DNA from: Caldilineaceae bacterium
GTDB lineage: Bacteria > Chloroflexota > Anaerolineae > Caldilineales > Caldilineaceae
Length of the DNA stretch: 5,025 bases
Direction of reading: 5' to 3'
NCBI GenBank assembly: GCA_026645635.1
Contig: JAPKMV010000325.1
Coordinates: 1-5,025 of the forward strand
Translations under genes and position numbers: made by a program
Part shown: one piece after another, positions 1 to 5,025 of the stretch
Position numbering within the stretch: the stretch's first letter is position 1
How the letters are laid out: the number at the start of each line of letters is the position of its first letter
Notes under the pieces: model-generated
Databases searched by the model: none
The model's input: the letters and a program-made list of their open reading frames with translations, nothing else
What the model was told of the DNA's origin: nothing

Positions 1-1684
1 CGGCCAGTGCGCGCGCCGCGGCGCCCTTGATGGCGTTGCCCGCCATGAAGCTCATGCGGCTGGCCGACGAGCTGCCGCTGGAGCCGACCTGCTCCGTGTC
101 CTCGGCCACCACTTCGACCCGCTCCGGCTCTACTCCCAATGCCTCCGCCGCAAACTGGCGGAAAGCGGTGTGGGCGCCTTGCCCGACATCGGCGCCGGCG
201 CAGGCGACGACGGCGCGTTCGACCGTCTTGGCGCCGTGCAGTTCCACCCAGGCGTAGCAATGTTCGGGAAAGCCCAGGCTGAAGCCGACATTCTTGAAGC
301 AGACCGCTGCGCCGCGCCCGTGGGCGATGCGACCGCGGGTGGCGTCGAGCGAGGGCAGCGCAGTGGGAGCCGTGTCGTGATTTGCCGCTGCTTTCTCGCT
401 GGTGCGCTGCGCCGCGTCCAGGCATTCGGCCACAGTGACGCCCGGCGGCAGCGGCGAACGGGTCGGCAGCATGGCGCCTTCCCGCCAGAGGTTGCGCATA
501 CGCAGGTCGTAGGCGTCTATGCCGAGTGCAGCGGCCAGCTTGTTGACCTGCATCTCGGCGGCAAAATGGCCCTGGGGGCCGCCAAAGCCGCGGAACGCGC
601 CGCTGGGCGTGTTGTTGGTGTAGACCACCCGCGCGGTCACATCCACGTGGGGAATCGCATAGGGGCCGAGCAGCGACATGAGCATGTTGCCCAGCACCTT
701 GGTGCTGGTGTAGGCGTAGGCGCCGCCGTCGGCGGTGGCATCCACCTGCGCGGCCACGATCCGGCCGTCGCGCGTCGCGCCCCACTTGGCGTGGATGGTC
801 ACCGGGTGGCGTTTGTGGTGGCCGCGGATGCTCTCCTCGCGGCTCCAGACGATCTTGACCGGGCGGCCGGTCTTCCATGCGGCCAGCGCCAGCACGATCT
901 GCACCGAAATATCCTCGCGACCGCCGAACGCGCCGCCGATGGCCGGGTAGCGCACGACGATCTGCTCCGGCGGCAGGCCGAGCGCGTGGGCGATCTCGTT
1001 GCGCTCCTCATGCATCCACTGGCCGCCGCAGATCACCTCGATGCGGCCGTCGGGACGTACATAGGCAAGCCCAGCCTCCGGCTGCAGGTAGGCGTGCTCC
1101 TGCGCGTGGGTGCGATAGGTGGCCTCGACCACCACGTCCGCCGCCGCGAAACCGGCGGCGATGTCGCCATCCTTGAGCACGTATTCCAGCAGCAGGTTGG
1201 AGTTCAGGTCGCGTTCGCCGTAGGGGAAGCGGAATGGGTGCGGGTGCAGGATGGGGGCGTCCGGCTGGAGCGCAGCGAAAGGGTCAGTGACGATGGGCAA
1301 CGGCGTGTAGTCGAGTTGAACCAGGCGCGCGGCGGCCTCGGCCTGCGCCTCGGTCTCCGCTACGACGACGGCCACGTGGTCGGCTTCCCAGCGCACAGTT
1401 TCCGCCTGGGCGGTGCTGCCCGGCCCGCAGAGCACCGGCTGGTCTGGCATGATCAGCCCGTATTCGTTGACGGGAACGTCGGCGGCGGTGAGGACGGCGA
1501 TGACGCCGGGCGCCGCCAGCGCCGCGCGCACGTCGACGGCGTCGATTCGGGCATGGGGAACGCCCGCGTAGACGATCTTGAGCCACGCCTGACCGGGCAG
1601 GTCGATGTCGCCCGGATAGCGCGCCGCGCCGGTCACTTTGTCGACGGCATCGACCCGCGCCAGGCTGCTGCCGATTGCGCGCAT
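1..1684 (-). CDS. Xanthine dehydrogenase family molybdopterin-binding (large) subunit, C-terminus cut off by window edge
   Basis: This is the catalytic large subunit of a molybdenum hydroxylase, the family that hydroxylates N-heterocycles or aldehydes using water and passes electrons to 2Fe-2S and FAD partners. The 561 visible residues begin [19 protein letters not shown], the usual N-terminal opening of this family. The first domain (about 15-125, 'aldehyde oxidase a/b hammerhead' type) is followed by the Mo-cofactor domains. Visible motifs are GGQ at 220-222, GGAFGGRED at 250-258 (cofactor loop, with a Glu in the position of the catalytic-region Glu), [10 protein letters not shown] at 362-371 and GQG at 501-503. 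The CO dehydrogenase signature AYRCSFR is absent, so this is not form-I CoxL. Family members are usually about 750-780 residues, so roughly 200 residues, including the region of the catalytic base Glu, lie past base 1. The ATG at 1684 has an AAGGAG site (1691-1696) six bases upstream. The gene sits 22 bases behind a HIT gene and is probably cotranscribed with it. The substrate cannot be fixed from sequence. The family call is firm. Confidence 0.93.
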   Translation of the reverse strand, partial: MRAIGSSLARVDAVDKVTGAARYPGDIDLPGQAWLKIVYAGVPHARIDAVDVRAALAAPGVIAVLTAADVPVNEYGLIMPDQPVLCGPGSTAQAETVRWEADHVAVVVAETEAQAEAAARLVQLDYTPLPIVTDPFAALQPDAPILHPHPFRFPYGERDLNSNLLLEYVLKDGDIAAGFAAADVVVEATYRTHAQEHAYLQPEAGLAYVRPDGRIEVICGGQWMHEERNEIAHALGLPPEQIVVRYPAIGGAFGGREDISVQIVLALAAWKTGRPVKIVWSREESIRGHHKRHPVTIHAKWGATRDGRIVAAQVDATADGGAYAYTSTKVLGNMLMSLLGPYAIPHVDVTARVVYTNNTPSGAFRGFGGPQGHFAAEMQVNKLAAALGIDAYDLRMRNLWREGAMLPTRSPLPPGVTVAECLDAAQRTSEKAAANHDTAPTALPSLDATRGRIAHGRGAAVCFKNVGFSLGFPEHCYAWVELHGAKTVERAVVACAGADVGQGAHTAFRQFAAEALGVEPERVEVVAEDTEQVGSSGSSSASRMSFMAGNAIKGAAARALA

Positions 1685-1706
1685 GGGAATCTCCTTGCTG
1701 TCTCGC

Positions 1707-2060
1707 TTATGCCCGCTTCAACATCGGGCCGAGGGGCCGCCCGCCGACGAGGTGCATGTGGAGATGAAAGACCTCCTGCCCGCCGTCGCGGTTGCAGTTG
1801 ATCAGCAGCCGGTAGCCGCTCTCGGCGATGCCCTCCTGCTCTGCAATGCGCCGCGCCACGGTGAACAGGCGCCCCAGCATCTGCTCATCCTCAGCGGTGA
1901 CGTCGTTCACCGTGGGGATCAGCTTGTTGGGCACCAACAGGATGTGGGTGGGCGCCTGCGGGTTGATGTCGCGGAACGCAGTCACCTGGTCGTCCTGATA
2001 GACGATGTTGGCCGGAATCTCCCGGCGAATGATCTTGCTGAAGATGGTCTCTTGGGGCAT
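1707..2060 (-). CDS. HIT family (histidine triad, HINT-type) nucleotide-binding protein
   Basis: This is a complete 117-residue cytoplasmic protein of the histidine triad superfamily, HINT branch. Characterised members are purine nucleoside phosphoramidases that cleave P-N bonds of AMP conjugates such as aminoacyl-adenylates. The triad HLHMHLVGG is plain, with His99, His101 and His103; the middle His of the strict HxHxH pattern is the expected nucleophile. The N-terminal [19 protein letters not shown] block, the [16 protein letters not shown] block (about 29-44) and [16 protein letters not shown] are typical of bacterial HinT-like proteins. The length matches the family (about 110-120). The ATG at 2060 places the conserved IFSKI motif at residues 6-10, as usual. 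The Shine-Dalgarno is weak (a CGAG core about 6 bases upstream). A -10-like TATACT lies about 45 bases upstream. The stop is 22 bases before the Mo-subunit start, suggesting one transcript. The physiological substrate is unknown, and family membership says nothing specific about a link to the molybdenum enzyme. Confidence 0.95.
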   Translation of the reverse strand: MPQETIFSKIIRREIPANIVYQDDQVTAFRDINPQAPTHILLVPNKLIPTVNDVTAEDEQMLGRLFTVARRIAEQEGIAESGYRLLINCNRDGGQEVFHLHMHLVGGRPLGPMLKRA

Positions 2061-2104
2061 AGGTTGCTCGCTTGCAAGGATGAGTTGCGCCAGTTTTGGG
2101 TAAC

Positions 2105-2133
2105 AGTATAGCGCAGCGCTGTCGTTCTTGAAA
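2105..2133 (-). promoter_or_regulatory. Candidate sigma70-type promoter for the HIT / Mo-hydroxylase operon
   Basis: Read on the minus strand, TATACT (2105-2110) matches five of six bases of the -10 consensus. A poor -35 (TTTCAA, 2128-2133, three of six) lies at a 17-base spacing. A start of transcription near 2098 would give a leader of roughly 38 bases before the HIT ATG. The spacer holds an 11-base perfect inverted repeat, AGCGC-A-GCGCT (2110-2120), which overlaps the -10 by one base and could be an operator or simple chance. This is a consensus match only. Confidence 0.4.
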
Positions 2134-2250
2134 GCCGGCGTAACTTCTTTGTGGACGCTGCGTCTTGACTGTTAACAACATCGAGCTGCTTACGCCCACC
2201 GCTGCTGACCATGAAGAACTCGGCGCAAAGCAATGTTCTAAACCATTTGC

Positions 2251-2255
2251 GAGGG
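2251..2255 (+). promoter_or_regulatory. Ribosome binding site that selects the start of the 37-residue gene
   Basis: GAGGG stands five bases before the ATG at 2261. The same frame is open back to a TTG at 2165, but nothing like a Shine-Dalgarno precedes that codon. The intervening 32 codons also show no hydrophobic or conserved-looking pattern. The site therefore favours the short product. Confidence 0.55.
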
Positions 2256-2260
2256 TCATC

Positions 2261-2374
2261 ATGGAAGAAGACAGCGGATTTTCCAACTTGTTCTATATCA
2301 TGCTCGTACTCGGCATCATCGGCATCATCGGCTTTCTGGTGGTGGCTGCCGGGGCGGCAGCCGGTTCGATGTAG
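2261..2374 (+). CDS. Small single-pass membrane protein with glycine zipper (37 residues), function unknown
   Basis: I do not recognise this protein. The ATG at 2261 follows a GAGGG site, and the 37-residue product begins MEEDSGFSNLF: an acidic N-terminus with three acids in the first four residues and no basic residue anywhere. Residues 10-34 form one continuous hydrophobic stretch, long enough to cross the membrane once. It carries GxxGxxG (Gly18, Gly21, Gly24) and GxxxG (Gly31, Gly35), patterns that in known membrane proteins support close helix packing and oligomers. It is the only plus-strand gene in the window, between two minus-strand blocks. A strong terminator lies about 60 bases past its stop, as expected of a separately transcribed small gene. 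The acidic N-terminus and lack of positive charge leave topology uncertain. Alternatives are a longer 69-residue form from TTG 2165, or a non-coding region whose hydrophobicity is accidental. The RBS plus terminator make a real gene more likely than not. Confidence 0.6.
   Translation: MEEDSGFSNLFYIMLVLGIIGIIGFLVVAAGAAAGSM
2311..2328 (+). repeat. Two-copy 9-base tandem repeat inside the small membrane gene
   Basis: CGGCATCAT occurs twice head to tail and is followed by a partial third copy (CGGC). Shifted by two bases it reads as two GCATCATCG units. It encodes the Gly-Ile-Ile repeats that create the glycine zipper, so copy-number slippage here would lengthen or shorten the helix by three residues without breaking the frame. 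Confidence 0.6.
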
Positions 2375-2435
2375 TCGGCGTACACGATGCGTCGCCGCCT
2401 GAATTGGTGGCAGGCGCCCCAATCCTTTTTCGTAG

Positions 2436-2479
2436 AGATGCCCTGGGCGGCGAAGGCAGCCGCCCCAGGGCATCTTTTT
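2436..2479 (+). terminator. Intrinsic terminator downstream of the small membrane gene
   Basis: The left arm AGATGCCCTGGGCGGC (2436-2451) pairs with the right arm at 2459-2475 through 16 pairs with one bulged base. The loop is seven bases (GAAGGCA), and a TTTTT tract (2475-2479) follows. Orientation is plus: the T run is on this strand's 3' side. On the minus strand the same hairpin is followed by TCTACG rather than a T run, so it should be a poor intrinsic terminator for the convergent potD transcript, although it could still protect that RNA's 3' end. Confidence 0.88.
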
Positions 2480-2495
2480 GTTGCGAGCAGGTTGG

Positions 2496-3635
2496 CTACT
2501 CGCCCTTGACCTCGGTCCAGACCTGATCGTAGAGCGGCGTAGCCTCGCCGACATCCTCGATGCGGTGGCCGTTGGCGATCACGTCCGCCGGTGTATTGGT
2601 GATGTTGGAGTTGATGTACGCCTCATACAATTCGGGGTGATTGGCCTGGGCGTATGCCAGCGTCCCCACGCTGGGATTGGTGTAGGGGAACTCCTCCAAC
2701 ATGCGCCAGAAGACATCCGGCTGCATGGAATAGTTGAGCCAGGCGTAGGCCGCGTCCACGTGGGGCGCATCCACCGGAATGGCGTAGTTGTCCTGCCAGA
2801 GGATCGGGCCTTCGCTGGGATAGATGTACTGAATGGCCGGATTCTCCCGCTGCGCCAGCAACACTTCACCTGTCCAGACAATGCCCAGGTCGACGTCGCC
2901 GCCGATGAGCGCGGTCTTCGGGCTGTCGCTGTCGAAGATCTTGACGCCCGCCACGAGTTCGGCCAGCTTCGTCTTGGCTTCCTCAAGCTGCGCCGGGTCG
3001 GTGGTGTTGACGTCGTACCCCAGCGTGAGCAGCGTTGCGCCAATGATCGCGCGCGAGTCGTCGAGCATGATCATGCGGCCCGCATATTCCGGCTTCCACA
3101 GGTCGGCGAAGGAGGCGGGCAGCGTTTCCACCGCATCGGTGTTGACCACAATGGCGTCGGTGCCGGCCTGGTAGGGCAGCGTGTAGCGGTTGCCCGGGTC
3201 GAACGAGAGATCCAGATAGTTCGGGTCGAGCGTCTCCAGGATCGGCAGCTTCGCCTTGTCCAGTTCCTGGAGCAGGCCCTGGCGGATCATCAGCGCCACG
3301 ATGTAGTCGGTCGGCTGCACCAGGTCATAGTTGGCGCCGCCAGCGTTTAGCTTGGCGTACAACTCCTCGTTGCTCGAATACTCCGACTGGTTGACCCGGA
3401 TGCCGTAGACTTCCTCAAAGCAGTCGATGGTGTCCTGGGGAATGTATTCCGTCCAGACAAAGAGATTGAGTTCGGTGGAAGTCACTTCCATCCGCGGGTT
3501 GGGTGCGGGACAGTCGCTCGCCGCCTGTTCGCCGCCGGGTGCAGCCTCGCCTCCGCCGCAGCCGGCCAGCACGGCGCCGACCAGCGCCAGCAGCGTCAAC
3601 AATCGCCACCAGGCGGATGAATGCTTGATGTTCAT
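2496..3635 (-). CDS. potD: Polyamine ABC transporter substrate-binding lipoprotein (PotD/PotF family)
   Basis: This is the extracytoplasmic binding protein that would capture spermidine/putrescine-type ligands and deliver them to the PotB/PotC-like permeases encoded upstream. The 379-residue precursor starts at ATG 3635, with GAGGAG five bases before it. It has a basic N-terminus, a hydrophobic segment (about 12-24) and a lipobox Leu23-Ala24-Gly25-Cys26, then a Gly/Ala/Pro-rich tether to about residue 50. The frame is open 33 codons further up, but only this start gives a signal peptide. The mature fold matches PotD from LNLFVWTEYIP (57-66) through YDLVQPTDY, PYQAGTDAIVVN, FADLWKPEYAG, LGYDVNTTDP, GIVWTGE and ILWQDNYAIPV to the C-terminal DVGEATPLYDQVW. 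Compared from memory with E. coli PotD, aromatic and acidic ligand residues are kept (Trp61, Tyr64, Tyr111, Asp193, Trp254, Trp280, Asp282, Tyr318). The positions of Glu171 and Gln327 appear as Ala196 and Ile359. The polyamine class is firm, the exact ligand is not. Confidence 0.93.
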   Translation of the reverse strand: MNIKHSSAWWRLLTLLALVGAVLAGCGGGEAAPGGEQAASDCPAPNPRMEVTSTELNLFVWTEYIPQDTIDCFEEVYGIRVNQSEYSSNEELYAKLNAGGANYDLVQPTDYIVALMIRQGLLQELDKAKLPILETLDPNYLDLSFDPGNRYTLPYQAGTDAIVVNTDAVETLPASFADLWKPEYAGRMIMLDDSRAIIGATLLTLGYDVNTTDPAQLEEAKTKLAELVAGVKIFDSDSPKTALIGGDVDLGIVWTGEVLLAQRENPAIQYIYPSEGPILWQDNYAIPVDAPHVDAAYAWLNYSMQPDVFWRMLEEFPYTNPSVGTLAYAQANHPELYEAYINSNITNTPADVIANGHRIEDVGEATPLYDQVWTEVKGE

Positions 3636-3682
3636 AGTTGCTCCTCGTGAAAAATGATTGTGGAAACAGGATCGGATGACAT
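3632..3682 (-). CDS. Possible 16-residue mini-ORF between potC and potD
   Basis: The frame reads MSSDPVSTIIFHEEQL and then stops. GAGGA (3691-3695), eight bases upstream of the ATG, overlaps the potC stop codon. The mini-ORF's TGA overlaps the potD ATG as ATGA, the classic layout of translational coupling. potD also has its own GAGGAG, which lies inside the mini-ORF's last codons. The peptide has no recognisable motif, signal or run of rare-looking codons. Fortuitous ORFs of this length are common, so translation is only a possibility. If real, ribosomes on it would cover the potD ribosome binding site and could tune PotD output. Confidence 0.25.
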   Translation of the reverse strand: MSSDPVSTIIFHEEQL

Positions 3683-3693
3683 AGGTGAATTCC

Positions 3694-4533
3694 TCAGCGC
3701 CGGCTCTGGAACCATTGGGAGATGCCCACCGCAAAAAGCACCACCACGATCCAGATCGTGGAAAGTGCGTTCACCTCCGGCGTGACGATGCGGCGCAGCA
3801 GCCCGTAGACGTAGATCGGCAGCGTCGTTGCGCCAGGGCCGGTGGTGAAGAAGGTGATGATGAAATCGTCGAGCGACAGGGTGAAGGCCAGCATTGCCCC
3901 GGCCAGCACACCCGGTGCTATCAATGGGAAAGTGATCCGGCGGAAGGTGGTGAACTCGTTGGCGCCCAGGTCCATGGCCGCCTCTTCGACGCGGTTGTCG
4001 AAGCCGTGGAGACGGGCGCGCACCACCAGCGTCACGAAAGGCACGCTGAACGCGATGTGCGACACGATCACCGTGCCCAGGCCCATGGTGAGCCGCTGCG
4101 TCGGCGCCAATGCCAGCGCCGTGTTGATCCAACTGAAGAACGCGCTGAAAAGCACCAGGATGCCGATGCCCATCACGATCTCCGGCGTGACGATGGGGAA
4201 ATAGAGCGCCGTCTCCGAGGCGCGCTTGCCGCGGAACTCATAACGTTGCAAGGCCAACGCGGCGAGCGTCCCGATGAGCGTCGCAAAGAAGGTTGAGGTA
4301 AGTGCAATGATCAGCGTGTTGCGCGTCGCCTCGATCACGTCGCGGTTCTGGAATAGCTCGCAGTACCAGTAGAAAGGGCCGCACGGCCCCTGGTTGACGA
4401 CGCCCTCGAAGACGATGTTGGTGCGCGAGGCGTTGAAGGAAAAGATCACGAGCACGGCAATGGGCGCATACAGGAATACATAAACCAGCAGCGCCGAGAG
4501 GGTGATCCAGGGTGAGCGACGCGTAGGGTTCAT
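3694..4533 (-). CDS. potC: Polyamine-type ABC transporter permease, PotC-like
   Basis: This is one of two inner-membrane subunits that form the translocation channel for the PotD-like binding protein. The 279-residue protein has about six hydrophobic segments (roughly 11-33, 73-96, 107-131, 151-172, 205-227, 257-274). The EAA loop that docks on the ATPase is clear: [12 protein letters not shown] with Glu184-Ala-Ala and Gly190, followed by [10 protein letters not shown]. Other PotC hallmarks are [14 protein letters not shown] near 100-113, [13 protein letters not shown] (217-229) and SPEVNAL-like TPEVNAL (251-257). It is about 15 residues longer than E. coli PotC (264). Extra residues lie in the first outer loop, which holds Cys51 and Cys58, and around 134-150. 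The ATG at 4533 overlaps the stop of the upstream permease by ATGA, so translation is probably coupled; a GAGGAG lies further upstream than ideal, inside that gene. The stop is 58 bases before potD. Confidence 0.93.
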   Translation of the reverse strand: MNPTRRSPWITLSALLVYVFLYAPIAVLVIFSFNASRTNIVFEGVVNQGPCGPFYWYCELFQNRDVIEATRNTLIIALTSTFFATLIGTLAALALQRYEFRGKRASETALYFPIVTPEIVMGIGILVLFSAFFSWINTALALAPTQRLTMGLGTVIVSHIAFSVPFVTLVVRARLHGFDNRVEEAAMDLGANEFTTFRRITFPLIAPGVLAGAMLAFTLSLDDFIITFFTTGPGATTLPIYVYGLLRRIVTPEVNALSTIWIVVVLFAVGISQWFQSRR

Positions 4534-5025
4534 CCGGCTACGATCTCCTCACCCAACCCAAAGCGCCGCGTGTAGTAGAGCGTCAGCGCCAGCGTCAGCA
4601 GCAGCAGAATGACCGATGCGGCGGAACCGAAGGGCGGGTTGCGCGCATCCAGAAACTGGCGCTGCACCAGATTGCCCACCAGGATCACCTGGCGCCCGCC
4701 CAGAATGTCCGAGACGACGAAGGTGCCGATCACGGGCACGAAGGTCAGGATCGTGCCGGCCACCACACCGGGCATGGAGAGCGGCAGCGTGACGCGGAAG
4801 AAGGTGCGGATCGAGTTGGCGCCCAGGTCCGCAGCGGCCTCGAAGAGCGCCGGGTCGATCTTCTCCAGCGAGGTGAAGATGGGCAAGATCATGAAGGGTA
4901 GGAACTCGTAGACCATGCCGATCAGCACTGCGCCCTGCGACGGGTACAGTTCAAAGGGGGTGAAAGGCACGTTGAGCAGCCCGGCGGCCCACCCCAGCGA
5001 CGAATTGAGCACTCCCTGCGTGCGC
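4530..5025 (-). CDS. potB: Polyamine-type ABC transporter permease, PotB-like, N-terminus beyond window edge
   Basis: The C-terminal 164 residues of the second channel subunit are visible. The frame is open to the window edge, and RTQGVLN at the edge looks like interior PotB sequence (family pattern G-x-(I/L)-N), so the GTG at 5012 is not the start. The E. coli homologue has 275 residues, so about 110 should be missing. Hallmarks in order are [20 protein letters not shown] (membrane segment) and [18 protein letters not shown]. The latter is the EAA loop, with Glu-Ala-Ala at about 4833-4841. They continue with [15 protein letters not shown], then [11 protein letters not shown], then [18 protein letters not shown], and a last hydrophobic helix before [12 protein letters not shown]. 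The order potB-potC-potD matches the classical potABCD operon, so an ATPase gene is expected just upstream, past base 5025. The stop lies in the ATGA overlap with potC. Confidence 0.93.
   Translation of the reverse strand, partial: RTQGVLNSSLGWAAGLLNVPFTPFELYPSQGAVLIGMVYEFLPFMILPIFTSLEKIDPALFEAAADLGANSIRTFFRVTLPLSMPGVVAGTILTFVPVIGTFVVSDILGGRQVILVGNLVQRQFLDARNPPFGSAASVILLLLTLALTLYYTRRFGLGEEIVAG

Noticed and set aside
170..1801. Plus-strand open frame of 543 codons antisense to the molybdenum hydroxylase subunit
   Set aside because: The minus strand encodes a clear family protein across this whole span. The plus frame gives a His/Arg/Gly/Val-rich product with no motif, typical of the antisense shadow of a GC-rich gene.
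2165..2260. TTG-initiated 32-codon N-terminal extension of the small membrane protein
   Set aside because: No Shine-Dalgarno precedes the TTG and the extension has no hydrophobic or family pattern, whereas the ATG at 2261 has GAGGG five bases upstream.
1891..2554. Overlapping minus-strand frames of 131 and 190 codons spanning the HIT gene start, the small gene and the potD end
   Set aside because: They cross two real genes and a terminator, are rich in Arg/Ser and low-complexity residues, and would need to overlap the clearly coding HIT frame.
2478..3350. Plus-strand open frame of 290 codons opposite the PotD-like gene
   Set aside because: It mirrors the codon bias of the minus-strand binding protein, begins inside the terminator region and has no recognisable domain.
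3636..3734. 33-codon N-terminal extension of the PotD-like protein
   Set aside because: It would overlap the end of potC and bury the lipoprotein signal peptide. The ATG at 3635 has a strong RBS and starts the signal directly.
5010..5012. GTG as start of the PotB-like permease
   Set aside because: The frame stays open to the window edge and the residues there resemble the middle of PotB. The first membrane segments of the family are missing, so the true start is outside.
1..5025. CRISPR arrays, tRNA or rRNA genes, transposases, attachment sites
   Set aside because: None is visible: there are no spaced direct repeats, no tRNA-like cloverleaf with a GTTC T-loop, and no transposase-like frames or flanking inverted repeats.

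Overview
The window is a GC-rich bacterial segment whose genes almost all lie on the minus strand. It holds two minus-strand gene blocks with a small plus-strand gene between them. The lipoprotein signal on the solute-binding protein, its Gly/Ala/Pro-rich linker after the lipidated cysteine, and the GC-rich coding bias fit a bacterium such as a Chloroflexota (Anaerolineae/Caldilineae-like) or another GC-rich environmental lineage. This placement is inference: no rRNA or other phylogenetic marker is present.

Right block (about 2496-5025, minus strand): a polyamine-type ABC importer in potB-potC-potD order. The PotB-like permease is cut by the window's right edge. It overlaps the PotC-like permease by 4 bases (ATGA), and a PotD-like lipoprotein follows 58 bases later. 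Any potA-like ATPase gene would lie beyond base 5025. The potC-potD gap contains a 16-codon mini-ORF with its own Shine-Dalgarno-like sequence, and its stop overlaps the potD start as ATGA.

Middle (about 2061-2495): a 37-residue membrane protein with a glycine-zipper pattern is predicted on the plus strand. It is followed by a strong intrinsic terminator that points the same way and lies 20 bases from the convergent potD stop. The HIT gene and the small gene diverge, and a plausible sigma70-type promoter for the HIT gene lies in the space between them.

Left block (1-2060, minus strand): a HINT-type HIT protein is followed 22 bases later by the molybdopterin-binding large subunit of a xanthine-dehydrogenase-family molybdenum hydroxylase, cut by the left edge after 561 residues. 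The FAD and 2Fe-2S partner subunits are not in the window. If encoded nearby, they would be downstream, to the left.

Most of the window is conventional transport and metabolic gene content. The least explained items are the small membrane protein, the mini-ORF between potC and potD, and some ligand- or substrate-pocket substitutions in PotD and the Mo subunit.
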